Shown: positions 37,113 to 51,625, counted from the stretch's first letter. The stretch is DNA of 64,000 bases from Tubiluchus corallicola (GCA_030141605.1 JAQGDQ010000367.1:126001-190000); one strand, 5' to 3'. Notes: generated by a model not told the origin, from the sequence alone. Made by a program: numbers and translations.

Positions 37113-39640
37113 GTATGCAAGTCATATATTTACTTATGTATATGTGTATAGGAAATGTGTCTTCTGGTGAACTTTTTTATGTAACACACATTTAAATAGC
37201 ATTTTTACGTGCAGAGTAGAGTTGTACTGGTTTCAGAGTCTGCACAAATTATAATAATTATCGAAAACCGGTAACTATGAACTTAGCTAATAGAAGCCGT
37301 GTGGTTATTCGTTTGATCTCACTTCGGTCCATTGAGCTTGATATTTAACAATGAAAATACATAATGAGACAAGAAGCAATGTGTACAGCCCATACTTTTT
37401 TGAATTTTCCGCGCTAAAAGTGCCTGTGTTTCTGGTACTTATCACCAAGTACGGAAGTTTATTAAAATGCAGTTTTACTCATAAAGACTGTTGTATGGTA
37501 GAAAGAAATTCATCTTTAGATACAGAAACTAAATATCCTTTATTGCGTACTGGAAGAAATCATACCGTAAGCTAAACTAAACATATCTTTTTCTTGAAAT
37601 TGACCTAGTTAGAGGCCTTCACTGCATTGAAGCTAATATGGATTTGAATTTCTCGACAAAGGCTGAATTTTGGAAGAACGGACCGAAAAAAACAGCAAGT
37701 CCTAGCAAGAAACATTACGTGTGGCCAAAATAGGCTAACCATTTTCTTTATTACAATTTAGTCATTAAAACTGCTGTCTGTTTCAGATAAACAGGCTGTT
37801 TAGCAGTGACCGTCGTTGTGGTTGTCCAGTGCTCATTACACCTCAGTATTTCGTTATTCGAACCATTAAACATTAATATGCGCAGCGGTATCCACTCACA
37901 TACTATAGTTTGCACGCTCTGTGATAAATCTATATGATATTGGGTAGTGAGAATGCGCTGCAGTCCGTGTATAATATGCAATATAATGTAATATTTAGCG
38001 CAATAAATAGATCATTTGTCGGAGAAACAAAACTGCTAAAATGCAAAACGTGTACGCGCAGTGCCTCTATTCCCAAAAGTCAGAGTCGACCATTAGCTAG
38101 ATATTTAGCAAAGTCAGCCATATGCCGCTACAAATTGTGTATAGCCACACGATTATGCCATTGTGCATAGTCATGAATATTAGCACAAAAGCAGCAGTAA
38201 TTATTAAATCTCAGCCTTTGGATAATGACAGTTAGTGTTCAGTGTGAGCTTGTTTCACAATCAACGTTGACCTGTGATGACGGAGAACCAAAATCTGCTG
38301 ATTTAAAATGTTTTTGGGTTCAGGGCCTCGTAGCAAATGTAATTATATAGCAGCTACGCACCATTTTATTGCTTATGTCTTGCTTAGTATATCGTGTTTA
38401 AAAGTAGATTTTACAAGTTAGTCTAAACGACCATTTTTATTGAAACTTTGTAGAAAAGAGTTATAGTACTATGCATAAATAGTGCGTGATAAACATGATC
38501 CAATTGTTTTGTCACAACGAACATTCACCCCTCCCCCAATTGGGGCCCTTGATACGAATATATGAATATCTTCTGACGCTGAAAAATTTTAAATTTTAAC
38601 AGTAAAGATTTCTTTTAGTTTACCCACATTCTGTCCCACATGGGGCCGATGTTGTTGTTGTGTAGCAGAGATAATTTTTGTGGTGGTGATCTACCATGTG
38701 ATCATAATTATGGAAAGGTGCATCAAAATATGATGCTAATGAAATGTATGGAAATCGACTTCACGATGAAGCTAAAGTGCTACAAAACACCCGAAACTTT
38801 GAGCAGACGGGAGCAGTTGTGGAATAACCACAGCAGCGCGCAACTGCTACAAGATAAATGTGAAATGCCCAAGGAAAAAGGAGAAACAAATAGGCCATAT
38901 TTAGAAGAAAGGCTGAAATAAGACCGAGGAAGAGAGACAGCTGAGAAATACGGCAGCAAAGACGAATATTAACGCTGTAACGCAGTGTCTAACAACACTA
39001 CTTTGTTAAACAAAATTATAACTTAATAACATTAAGTCGTCTACTTAATTATGATATTTTGCCAATTTTGTGAATCTGTCTGAATGAAAACGTAGGACAC
39101 TTTCCGCTTTGATATAAAATATGAATCAGTCCCCTGTGCAATTTCCCCTTACTACTTCAGTGATCTGATTGTATTTGGCTTTGTATTTTAATGGCTTAAC
39201 AAAGTTTTGTGCCGTGCAATATTTTCTGCTCTGACAGTGTATTCTCTTCGCGATTACAGCCGCTCGTGGCATGCAAACTGCTTCTCAATGAAGTTTCAGA
39301 CAACAAGAATGAAGCCATACCAGACACAATCAGACATGAAGCCATATTATACACAGTCAAACATATCGAGCTGCCTACGTCGTTTTTTACAGATAGGAAA
39401 GGCTTCTCTTAAGAAGCTCGTTTAAGAAAGCTCTCGAATTGACCTCCAATTGACATTTCGCAAGTATCTTGGCCTGTTCTATTAAGATTTTCGTTAGCAC
39501 GATAATATTATGCGCATTAATTGAGCTGGTGTTAATTTAATGCTTTATAATACCCGATTAGCCATAAAATTAAATATTGCTAAGCTGTACTTCGTTTAGA
39601 AAAAAGGGATGCTTAGTAAATCAAGTATTATATAAACAGT
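37113..39640. other. Putative intron or intergenic, no exon recognised
   Basis: I looked for the next amino-terminal-domain exon of the glutamate receptor and did not find one. Open frames at 37351, 38640 and 39207-39425 show no recognisable domain. A 12-bp palindrome CCCCAATTGGGG is at 38534-38545. Confidence 0.4.
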
Positions 39641-39645
39641 AAATT

Positions 39646-39882
<237 letters not shown>

Positions 39883-39970
39883 ATGCATACATTTTGTATA
39901 ATTTCTGTACATACGTACATATTAATAATAATAATATATATATATATATACAAATTATTATAAATATGTA

Positions 39971-40013
39971 TGTACAATACTGTGCATCAGTCTCATACAT
40001 AGGATATTTTTAA

Positions 40014-40056
<43 letters not shown>

Positions 40057-40076
40057 CTGATGCACAGTACTGTACA
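39971..40076. repeat. Inverted repeat enclosing a (TA)n tract
   Basis: Arms 39971-39992 and 40055-40076 are 22-bp inverted copies with one mismatch; the core is TACTGTGCATCAGTC / GACTGATGCACAGTA. The 62-nt spacer is largely (TA)n. The region could extrude a cruciform or fold as a long RNA hairpin. Confidence 0.85.
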
Positions 40077-40699
40077 GAAGCATATTCTCTCAAAACCACT
40101 TTTTGTTACTTTTGCCACAGCTAGTTTCAAATATTTATTATAATCATCAGGTGGATTAATGAGATTCTGAGCAAGCTTATTTCCAGCCATGTACAAAAGG
40201 TATTAGATCTATAAATAGGGGTGGCTGACTTAGTTGACCGTATGGTCTTTTGCCACTCTTTCTGCATACAATCAAGCTTTCTTTTTAACACCAAGTTAGG
40301 CTACTAACAAGTACTTATTAGTTTGTAAATTGTCAAAATTATTATAATATCTATCATGCATTGTAAAAATTAAAGGAGATAAATAAACAATCTTAATATT
40401 ATTTATGCATGATCTCCATGATTACGATGAATACAATTAAAATGTCTTCACATAGCATTTATTTTATTTGGCACAAACCAGTAGATCTAACCAGTTAGTA
40501 CAGTAATCTACTGGCCTGCAGCCAATTAAAATAAATGCTGAGTAAACACATACACGTAAAAAGTATTTTTAAGCATATGTGTGAACTTTATGCGCAATAT
40601 TACGTAAAGTCTTTAACTCACTGAAACAAATAAACTGGTTTGCTTATTTACTTGCTTGATTAGTTACTTGCTTGTTTGCGTGCGTCTTACTTATTTACT

Positions 40700-40718
40700 T
40701 ACTTTTTTCTTACTTACG

Positions 40719-40750
<32 letters not shown>

Positions 40751-40751
40751 G

Positions 40752-40834
<83 letters not shown>

Positions 40835-40890
40835 GACTGACTGACTGACTGACTGACTGACTGACTTACTTACTTACTTACTTACTTGTT
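40700..40890. repeat. (ACTT)n / (GACT)n tetranucleotide array
   Basis: About 130 bp of ACTT, then about 32 bp of GACT, then ACTT again. The Leu-Leu-Thr-Tyr frame is an artefact. Confidence 0.97.
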
Positions 40891-41231
40891 TGCTTGCTTT
40901 CTTACCCATAAATTCAGAACAAATGGAGCCCAAGATGTGCTCTGCCAATTGGTAATTACGTTTGTGTGAGGTAGGTCCGAACAATAATCGGTGAATGCGT
41001 TTCTTCGAGGTGTGTTGCAATTTTGTGATAAAAAGTAAAATTTTAACTGTCTTAAACGTGCACAGACTTCTCGAGAATGCCATCAAATACAGGAAACATA
41101 GCATTGGCTATTGAGAAGCAGGAGAGGCTACCCGTACTTTGGGGTGGCTGAATAATTAAATCTGATGAGATTCTTCCTATAGGCGAGTTTTTTTTCACTG
41201 TAACAAATAGCTCATCTGCGTTTCATACCTC

Positions 41232-41384
41232 ATGGCTGACGATTTCAGAACAAAACGAATGTTTAATGCATTTGATTTGAGATTGGTGAAGGAACTGAAG
41301 ACTATTTGTAAAGAATCTAACAAAAAATTAGAAGTGGTTACAATCTATGTAGGCAAAATAGTTGAACTTTGTAGATCTCAGTGA
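41232..41384 (+). CDS. Possible small ORF or first exon, 50 residues
   Basis: ATG to TGA with balanced, coding-like composition (MADDFRTKRMF..., then LVKELKTICKESNKK). A donor-like TCAGTGAGC overlaps the end, so it might be a first coding exon rather than a complete gene. No family recognised. Confidence 0.3.
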   Translation: MADDFRTKRMFNAFDLRLVKELKTICKESNKKLEVVTIYVGKIVELCRSQ

Positions 41385-42319
41385 GCACTTCATTACAACG
41401 TGTCTTTCTTTCTTATATCTTTTTGAGTTAAATCCCAAGGAAGTGACATTCGAATGATGATAAGAATGACTGACACAAACACTATACATCAGCTTTCAAA
41501 CTGATAATAATTGATGATCAGACTCTAATCCAATGTGACTTATCAAGACGGGCGGAATCTCTGAAATTCTATAGTAAATTGAGCTATCGCTAATATCAAC
41601 CAACAATGTTCACTTCAGCAAACTCCAGAATAGTTCTCGCAGGTAGAAAGACAGACCGTTGTTGAGACTTGACTCAAATTTTGGACTTTATTAAATTGAA
41701 TATGACTTTGCAAAAGTTCAACTTCAACAGCTTTTGAACTTTCCCTACTCGGGTAAATTTGCTTTAAAAAAGTTCCAATTGAGTAAGCAAATTTTTCCAT
41801 ATGCATTTTAAACAAGTATAATTTGAAGCATGTCTAACTGAAGAATTGATACATTCCTACCAACATCAAATTCGAATAGTTTGCAAGAAAAATTGTGCTC
41901 TCTAGAATATTGTGTTGTATAAAAATATTAAAGTTAAACACGAGGCCAGACAAAGCCTGTGCCGTGTTTGAGAATTATAGTTTTTAAAATGTTCATTACG
42001 TTTTTCTTGATAAAGCCGACAAACGTCGCGCATTAATTATGATTAAACATTGAATTATTCATCATAGTTTCTCATGAAGTTCCGACGAAATTTCGGATGA
42101 TAATTCCTAATTAAAAATATCCCGTCTCATGATTTTTGTATTTATTGTTCGCCGCATTTGTGCCGTCTCACGATATTTCTGGCTTTATGTTACGTGATTT
42201 CAATAATAGGGCAGAAATACAGCTCAGTCGATGAAGTTATGCAAGACTGATAAGAAGGCGGGATTTATAAAGAGGTCATTTCCTAGATAATTGCAACTTA
42301 TTTGGATTAAAAAAACAAC

Positions 42320-42405
42320 GTCCGCCTACAGAGCCGTCCATCCAAATATTGATCAAGTCTGACAACGCTTAGTTTCCAGTCGAATCCCAGGCTCAACCTT
42401 TAATT
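42320..42405 (+). mobile_element. Possible tRNA-like SINE head
   Basis: A B-box-like CAGTCGAATCCCAGG is preceded at about tRNA spacing by GAGCCGTCCATCC. Weak A box, diverged. Confidence 0.3.
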
Positions 42406-42784
42406 TCATAGTACTTGTTTAGGTTTTAAGATGCGGGTGACATAAGCTTTAATGACGTTTAAAATACAAACAAACTTTCGAAAATAAAACGAAAACTGAA
42501 ATTCGTGTTTCTTTCTGCGTGATTAAGCTGATGACTCACTTTTTCGCTTCTACTAATAAAATAATAAATATGTTTTTATAGCTGTGTTCGCTATGCATAG
42601 TATCACCTGAACTCATAGAATGCAATAATTGGGTTTAAATTTTCATTGTCTGTAAAATTTTCAGTGAATATTGTAACATACTTTTTAAACTCTCTGCGCT
42701 ACTCCATTAACAAACAGTATTAATATCATATAGAATTAATTAGTATCATGTAAACAGTAAAACCAACTAAATAAATAAGTACGT

Positions 42785-43024
<240 letters not shown>

Positions 43025-44040
43025 CACAATAATTATTGAATGAGAGATAACTGACACTCGTATATCCACAACAGTCATAAAAGTAGAAGAATCTTTTCGT
43101 ATGTTAAAATCATCAAGATTTCCCCATGCCTCCTACAGAGCTTGTTTTGGTTCGTAACCCATTTCTCGTTAGATGAAACTCGGTCTTTTAGTACTGCGTT
43201 CACCCATAAAACAACTGTTTATTACCAACGCACCACATGAATTGGTTGCTTATGTCTTCTCCGCGTAATCCTAAAGCAAAAACTATTAATCTTACTCCTC
43301 TTTAGGTCTCTCTGACAGTGCAAATTTCCCAAGCGCAGTAAAAATTGGCGACTGCAGCCGACAGGAGATGAATTTTGCTATAAATCAATTGAAAGACTGA
43401 GATGATTTGTATTTTCTTCCTCTTATCACAAAATAAAGAGACGTACCAGATCTGTGAAAAGTAGTGAACATATCGAGTGTATAATGTGGATATTTTCTGC
43501 AGGCCCTGAATGTTACTGATTGCAATCAATCAATCAACGAATTTATTTAACTATTTAATACTTTACAATTGAAAATATAACATCAATCAAATGTAAAATC
43601 AATATAAAATCATCAAGCATTACGAATGTTCGTATAATTCTTCTGCATACTGGAATTTGAATGTAAAGAGGAGAATGGCTTTCTCCTTACATCTTTCAGT
43701 CTCCTACCATCTAACTACTTAAAGTATGACACATACTTGAATCTTTATCAAAATAATATTATCTATAGTCTGCAATATAGACTATGAAAATATTCTGCAC
43801 ACAAAGAAAGAAAACAATGATATTATAAAAATACGATAGTTTAGCACCTTTAACCACATATTGGTAATCATTTACTCATCCGGGATTTAAAATGGGACAA
43901 GCTTTGACACTCTTTGACAATGAACTACACACCACTCTACATGCAAAATCATTGTCCAAAACGTTTGAATAAAAATGATATAAATTCAGCAATTTCGTTT
44001 ACAGAAAAATACAAACAATAAGTTAACTGCTATGCAAGAA
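43025..44040. other. Intergenic, nothing seen
   Basis: AT-rich with a short (AATC)n near 43520. No gene supported. Confidence 0.5.
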
Positions 44041-44044
44041 GAGG

Positions 44045-44130
44045 AGCAGAGTGATCACACCGGTGCTTAGCGACCATAGTTAAGCAACGATGATCTGGTT
44101 AGTCAGTGGTTAGGTGGTCGTCAAGAGACT
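44045..44130 (+). mobile_element. 5S rRNA-like SINE remnant
   Basis: GCTTAGCGACCATAGTTAAGC, then GATCTGGTTAGTCAGTGGTTAGGTGGTCGTCAAG parallels the internal-promoter half of 5S rRNA (AAGCTAAGCAGGG, then CCTGGTTAGTACTTGGATGGGAGACCGCC, from memory). Diverged and truncated, so a SINE3-type head or 5S pseudogene rather than a working 5S gene. Confidence 0.5.
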
Positions 44131-46940
44131 TAGATTGTTTGATCTGTTCTACTGCCTCCTGCTAGTTCTTGCAATTCAGGATGAATATTCCATCCGCTAA
44201 AGCGCTTCTGCGTTATTTAGGAGCTTAAAGTAATGAGAGTGATCTGTGTTCAGGTCTCCCACAACAAAAAACATAAGTATGCTCTGCCAGCGAGCGGTGC
44301 AGTATACTTAAACAGCCTGATCGCATAAAAAATGCTGTTTCAAACATTTATTCAAACAAAAATTCAGCAGTATAACAAAGAAACGTACAATGGTGATTCT
44401 ACACTTCTGGATCAAAACCATTGTCAGTTGCACCAAAATGATCTTTTACCACATTTGTACTACCTATGTGCCGAGTTTGACTCGGTTGGTCTCAATGGCC
44501 TTAGATAATAGTCAACATCCTATATACCCTGCCGATCTTGTATGTCAATATAATTGACATAGATGTCAAGGCATAGAGTGTCAAAGCGAGTTTCCCTCCG
44601 CAAAGCTGCTCCCCAGTTCCATATCCCATGCCCCATCTTTGACTGTTTTGACTATCCGTTTCTTGAAAGTACAATTGCATGGAAAACGTAGGCGAATACA
44701 CGCACAGAAGTTGCCTCTGCAAATCCCCACCACCACTTCGTTTGAGTGAGGATAAAAACAAACTGACACATGCTACCCTGAACAACATAATCGAAACCTA
44801 CGACTTTCCTTACTGTTTTTTTGCAGAGAAAGTTTTGCACCAATATCTGCGTCCTTATTAACTTACCCTCTTTTAAGGTCTCTTGGGGGAGCCAATGATC
44901 GTTGTGCTTCTATTCTCCGAATGCAAACACGGAGATTGAAATTGGTAACAGGTGCATGACAAAAGCAATGATGAATCTACAATATAAAGAGCGAACGAAA
45001 GGCGTTATCGATTTTTTGTAAAGCACTTTTTATATGTCTCATCGCCGGCTGGAAGAAATCCATTTGAATTTGCAGTGAATATGCAAACTATACATGTATA
45101 TGTTGCACAATCTCACAGGCACGAAAAATAACATCCTTGATTATTATATTAATATTCTTGATTAAATAAATTCTGTCGTATGCTATTATTAGTAACCTGA
45201 AACCGTATATGACTGTCTGAATAAGTTTTTCTTTGAAGCAAACCATGTATAAACAGACGATGCAAAGGTCACAATACTGCAAGGTCGGCCAAATGCGCAT
45301 TTCAGTTTATTTCCTGATACTGGTGTAGTTGACAAGTTTTCATCTCAGTTCTGTCTCCAGAGTTTCTACAAGATACCAAAAGCTTAACATTCCGAAGGGA
45401 GACAATACTTAACTTGTATTGTCCTGTACTTAACTTAATTTCAACCTTTGCATGTAAACCGACACAGTATTAACAATCTGCTGCTTATGTGAAACCAAAA
45501 GAATTCTCAAATGGCTTCTCAAAAAGTTAATTTTCATAGCTGCATTTGTTTGAGCTCGAGTTTCACTCGCCACCTTTATTTAGTTGTTTTTTTCATTTCC
45601 CTTTCATTCTTTCCCAAACCTAACCCGCCCCCTCTCTCTCTCCCTTTCCCTCCTCTTTATTTTTCTATTCGTTTCTGCACCTCCCTCTTTTCGTTTCCAT
45701 CCCTCCCTCTTTGTTTGCCTCTATCTGTCATTGTCCTTGTCTAATACCACTTCCTTGTACATTGGTATTGAGGAGCAAATTGCTTGCAAACAGGAAAATT
45801 GTTGTCTAAATTTCCAGCTCTTCGTCAATAGACTGGGCTTCTTGAATGTACCCTGCTCACGTCCCACATAATTACAGATTCGTTGCAGTCTTTATATAGT
45901 ATAATGTTTGTTCAGGAAAGTCGTTGATGTCTGCTATTGCTATGAAGCCGCTTTTAATGCAATCTGTGCCTGAATCCGCCCAATCAAACGCTTGAATAGG
46001 AAGCCCTGTAATGTTATAGATCAGGCTTATATAGAGTCGTCAATGAACGCACCATGTGGGTTTGTCACAATCACAATGTTGATACAGATCATACTGCACC
46101 TGTCATCTAGTATTGGTATAAACCGTTATTAGTGAATTGCAACCATTATGAAATGTCAAAGGAAGGTTAATAATTTAAGGCAGTTTATACAGTGAGCATG
46201 TGCATACGTTAGTTTTCCTGCATATCCTTTTCTCTCTTATAAGCTTAATATTATGCTCCCATGTTACTGTTAACTGTATTCAGCAGCAGTTTGCTAAATT
46301 TTGATGTGGCTTCTACTGCCTTGTGTTAAAGTTCTACCAATAATATAATTTTGCTAATTATACGTCAGTTAATATTGATAGGCTAGACATTAGTGTCAAT
46401 GTTACTACTTATGATAATACCTTAGTGTTAGTAAACCTTTTCACAGTTCCAGTGATTGACGATGATCGTGAAAAGGTCAGAGGTTAAGTGTGCCAGACAG
46501 CGCATTTGTGTACATTTGCCAACGCCTCGCAGCCCATGCTATTGTAATAGTAACAATTTTTAAAACAGCTAGCTAGAACCTTATCTAGTTCATTTTTTCT
46601 TGTTCCCAAGCAAGATCATCCTAGTAAATCACTCTACGCATGACTAATGCATAATTAAGTAAAGTCTACGTAAAACAACTGAAGTTAATGAACTAATGCG
46701 GCAGACATCTTTGCTTTACCCACATGTCACGTGGCGGTTGCGTAGTTAAGACGGGTTGCTGTGGTACACTTAATCTTCGACCAACAGCAACTTCGCGTGA
46801 GCATAGCAAAACTGTGAAAAGGCTTAGTGTAGTCGTGAGAAAAGCTTATTTCAATGATGAAATACGCATTGTTGCGATAATTTCATTCTTGCGATGTCTA
46901 CCCAACAAAACGAAACCACTAGTAGTATTGGTTTATTATT
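44131..46940. other. Intergenic, no gene recognised
   Basis: Includes a GC-richer patch at 44560-44790 with overlapping open frames but no domain, and a pyrimidine-rich CT tract at 45600-45725. No gene supported. Confidence 0.5.
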
Positions 46941-47500
46941 CATGTAGTTCCGAAGAACTGTAGAACGCATGGTTTGCAATACAAATGTACCACATTCACA
47001 AACAGAATATTGTATTAGCACTTGTAGTTCCGAAGAACTTTAGAATGCATGGTTTGCAATACAAATGTACGACATTAACAAACAGAACATTGTATTAGCA
47101 CATGTAGTTCCGAAGAACTTTAGAACGCATGGTTTGCAATACAAATGTACGACATTAACAAACAGAACATTGTATTAGCACATGTAGTTCCGAAGAACTT
47201 TAGAATGCATGGTTTGCAATACAAATGTCCGACATTAACAAACAGAACATTGTATTAGCACATGTAGTTCCGAAGAACTTTAGAATGCATGGTTTGCAAT
47301 ACAAATATACGACATTAACAAACAGAACATTGTATTAGCATATGTAGTTCCGAAGAACTTTAGAATGCATGGTTTGCAATACAATTGTACGACATTAACA
47401 AACAGAACATTGTATTAGCACATGTAGTTCCGAAGAACTTTAGAATGCATGGTTTGCAATACAAATGTACGACATTAACAAACAGAACATTGTATTAGCA
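46941..47500. repeat. 80-bp minisatellite, seven head-to-tail copies
   Basis: The phrase TGTAGTTCCGAAGAACT recurs at exactly 80-bp steps beginning at 46941, 47021, 47101, 47181, 47261, 47341 and 47421. Later copies are nearly identical; the first two differ most. Each unit contains a small hairpin AGTTC-CGAA-GAACT. Non-coding. Confidence 0.97.
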
Positions 47501-50500
47501 CAATATATGTGCTAATAATAATGCCAACAGTAAGCAATACTAAGATATAACAGAGATCAAATAATTGTATTGACGCCATAATAATCAACTTTTTATTAAA
47601 AATATAATGGCCAAAGTTAAATTCATAAGATAGTCTGTCTACATGATCATAGGCATCATAATGTTTCTCATTGCACAGGCGTCTGCGTATTGCGTCAATC
47701 AAAGATGATCTCATTCTAGCTTAATCATTCACACAGTGTGAAACTTGGCAAATTGCAACCTTTGTGTTTTTCTTCCGCAAAGCTTCTGGGGGATGCGGAC
47801 GCTGGTCTTATGCGCTTATGTTAATTAGATTCACATATATATGAACATTAGGCTAAATAACAATGAACCATCGACCAATGAGTGCCTTTCTTACACACAA
47901 CAGAAAGTAAATATTCACTTGGTGTCAGTAAGTGCATATAACTATTGAAAAATGCAAATGTTGTTTATTTTCGTAATTTTGTTCAATGGTTGTAAACCTT
48001 GTCGAAAAAAGTCCTTGTTGATTCTAGAGAAGTCACATCGTAGGCGTTCTTGTAAAAGCCATTTTCTTCACTTTAGCACCGCCCTTTCTCAATAGCTTTG
48101 CATCACAACAATTCTCAAGTTGAAGTGGTTTCATTTCTTTGCCCAATTGCGAAGGGTCGATGAATTTCATATTTAGAATGGCTTCTTGTTGGCGCAGAGA
48201 TCGATGGCTTCTTGGTATTGAGAAATAAAGTGTGAAAAATGTTAAGTGCGATTTTCTCTTTGCACTTGTGAACAGATGAACCTTGTCGGTTTTGCGAACT
48301 TTTATCGCGTAGTCTAAAAAATAGCCACTGCTGTGGAAACAACATTTATTAATAGCACAAAAAATAATACAAAAATATAATCTGAAATGCGTTTCGTCAT
48401 CAATATAACATCTTCAGTGAATGATTCAAAATGAGAATGTGTAATTCTAATTGACAAACCTAAAGTTGTGTAACAATATAAGCAAATTGAGGTCAACTGA
48501 AATTCACCCGAGAGCTTTCTAAGTTTAGCTTGGTTTGTCTGTTTACACGTATTTGTTTATATTGTTACATCATTTGAAATTGTTATCACTGCATTGGGCT
48601 GCTTAATTAGAATTACGCATTCTCGTTTTGAATCATTCACTCAAGATGTCAGGTTTATGATGAAATAAGTTTGAAATGATGCGTTTGTGTTTTTTTGTTA
48701 ATAAACATTTTGGCTCATAACTACAACTGATATTGCCAGTGCCACTGCTGCTGCTGATGATGTTGTTACTGCTGATGCTTCTGCTGTTGGGTTTCACTGG
48801 ATATTAAAGTCATCCGGCAAAGGCAGACAAAATCCCATAGAGTCCACACCAATGAATATTAAGCTCGTCCGGATCCCTTACTTCTGGCTGAATGTCCTGC
48901 CTAGTTGAAAGTCATTTGAAACCCCATCAATAGTTTCTTCGAAGATGTTGCTTTCAGTGCGCAATACTAAGTTTTGAGTGAAGCATGCTTCTTCGTTGTG
49001 ACGCCAGAAATTTGGCCTGCAGTCATGAATGACACAACTAAGGTAAATGACATCCTCGCGTCATCCTCAAGCACCACAAGAAGTCCAAACATAATCTGTT
49101 AATTGCAGGGGAGGGCTTGAGCTCAGATTCTCGCAATTCTTCTGTCAAGTAAATGTAGCACAGTGGGACTTGTCATAGAGATAAACTCTTGACACTCATA
49201 ATCTCAAGGTGTCTCGTGCAGACAGCAATAATGGAGAACCGCAGAATACGTAATAGCAGTATAAACGTGCTATTATCTATCCAGTGATGAAACAAGCTAT
49301 TAACTGTATACAACACTGATACAACCATTTTTTCTTATGTATAATTAAATGCGTTAGTAGCACTAGCCGGAATTATATTCATTTACATTCGGTTACACCA
49401 ACGCTGGTCACTGGTTAGCAGTAGCCTTAGCATTTTGAAAGTAGTAGTTCTCTCGGATTAATTAAGCATTGAAGGTTAGTTGCAGTTTTTTTAAACTCGG
49501 TGGGAAACTGAAACACTGCATCTCATTTAGGAGAACCTGTTTACAAGAACAATCAAATTACTGACACTAATTACACGCACAAACAAACTTTTTTTTAAAC
49601 GAAGAACTCTGCATTATTTTAATTTAATGATGTTGTAGAAAATAAGAAACATCATGGTTTCACGAAGAACAAAATTTACAACAAGAAAAAGTCAAATTAA
49701 CGAAGACAAGTAAAATTCTGGAAGCCATTGAGAGATACTATATTAAATGATGTTCGGGCTTCACTTTAAGTACCTGAAAAGTTGGACGAACAGGTTTTAA
49801 ACTTCCAACTATGCAAAACTGTCAAATCACATTATGCCACTTCGTATCTGAAAAGCATAGAATTATCTTTAACGACAGTAGGCAACGATGCGAGACGTTA
49901 GCGCGTTAGTGTATTTCTCGATCATTACTTCGATCCAAAATTGGTATTAATGTTTTCGCTTTCATTAACCAAAATTCATAGTAGTACGCGAACGTCCCAC
50001 GTAGTGTCTGGAAATGATGAATCCGCTAGATTTAAAACTTACCACAAGCGGATAGATGTGTTCCATTTAAGTGGTGTGTTTTACTGTAATTCTTCTAATC
50101 GTATAAATAGATTGTGATACAATTTACATTTAGCGTACTAATGACCATCAGAACTGCAAATGGAGGCATTATAAGATATTCAACTAAGTTTCAACTATCT
50201 CAAATTAAATTATGTTTCTCGCGGTTTGCAGGTTCTTAACTATCCCTTTTAGTTTCTTCCCTAAAAGGGGCCATCAGTTCCTGACACCCGTTAGTTTCTC
50301 AAGAAAACTGAGTAAGCTGAGTAAGCTGTATAATGTCTCCAGTTGTCCAACTGGATGACGGCTACATCTTCGTGATTTGTCGCATCACTTGTCGATGAAG
50401 ATGGTTTACTTTGCTTAGGGGAAATACAAATCCATCTAAAATAATTGCCGCGTATCCGATATCCGTCCTGCTGAGAATTAAGTCAACACGTGATTATTGT

Positions 50501-51010
50501 CTTCCGTCTCCGCTTGCCCGTCATCGTGTCGTGAAGCCTTACTCCGAGAAAAGAGGGGGCAAGACGGCTGCAGATTGACAAATGAAGTGAAATCACTTGT
50601 GAAATTGTTGGCTAGCTCGTTTATAAGGTACCATGCAAAGATTAATCAGACTTAGCAGCAGCAGCTCTTAATGATAAGCTTTGCAAAGTCAATGACAACA
50701 AAGTCAAGGTGACAAAAACCTCGTTATAAGTAGATGTTAAAACGTAATCGTTTTCTTTTTCTCTTCTTTTTTTCGTTTTCTTTTTTATTAGATATACGAC
50801 CTGTAATCTATTATGAAGCGGTTTCGAGCAGTTAATTCTGCAATATTGTTAATTCCCAAACTCCACACTAAAATCATAGAAAGAATTTGCTTAGCTAACA
50901 AAAGAGATTACATGAACTTTGTGCTACTGCAACGGCGATCAGTGATAAAGTCACAGGAAAAAGTCACAATTTTGGCTAGGAAAAGGTCACAGCAAAAAGT
51001 CACAATTAAT
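47501..51010. other. Intergenic, no gene recognised
   Basis: Contains a short CTG/ATG-rich stretch (48740-48790) and a GC-richer patch near 50330-50580. Open frames are short and unsupported. Confidence 0.5.
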
Positions 51011-51077
51011 AATGGCAAAGGTTAGGGGTTAGTGTAGGGTTATGTTTGGGTTAGAGTTAGGGTTATATTTCCTGTGA
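50951..51077. repeat. Interstitial telomere-like GGTTAG tract inside a short inverted repeat
   Basis: 51020-51066 holds degenerate GGTTAGGG-type units. It is bracketed by TCACAGGAAA (50951-50960) and its inverse TTTCCTGTGA (51068-51077), with several AAAGTCACA units on the left. It may be the centre of an old MITE. Confidence 0.45.
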
Positions 51078-51534
51078 TTCTTTTGTTATTTTTTTACCTG
51101 CGAATTTTTTTTGCCTAGACTTGCCTGATGCAGCTACCTTTGCCAGCATCACTGTTACTACCATCGCTATTGCTATTGTTTCAAAAATCTACTAGTTTTG
51201 TCAAGATTCGGTCGTTAACTGCCCATCGCGTCCGACGAAGGCTCCATCCGTCACTCGCGTCCAACTGCCTAGAAACGATAGTTCGTCAATTTCGATAGTG
51301 ATGTCAAGAATAACGGAGCTTACAAAAAACATCTCATAAAATAGTCCCGATACAAGTTTGTTTTTTCATCTTGAGACTAAGAAGTCGTGGTATCTTCATG
51401 CGCAGATTAAAATGTTCTATGCAAAAATGAGAAAAAATTATGCTGAAAATTGTACAGTTATATTTCATATATTATTATATTATATACTCTACTATAACAT
51501 ATATAACATACTTATAATACTATAATATACTTAT

Positions 51535-51538
51535 ATTA

Positions 51539-51625
<87 letters not shown>
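51535..51625. repeat. (TTA)n microsatellite
   Basis: About 90 bp of uninterrupted TTA units following a TATA-rich stretch. Confidence 0.97.

Noticed and set aside
44501-44861. Four overlapping frames in a GC-richer patch
   Set aside because: None starts or splices convincingly and none resembles a known domain.
46941-47500. CRISPR-like array
   Set aside because: The 80-bp units are contiguous repeats without unique spacers, in a eukaryotic context.
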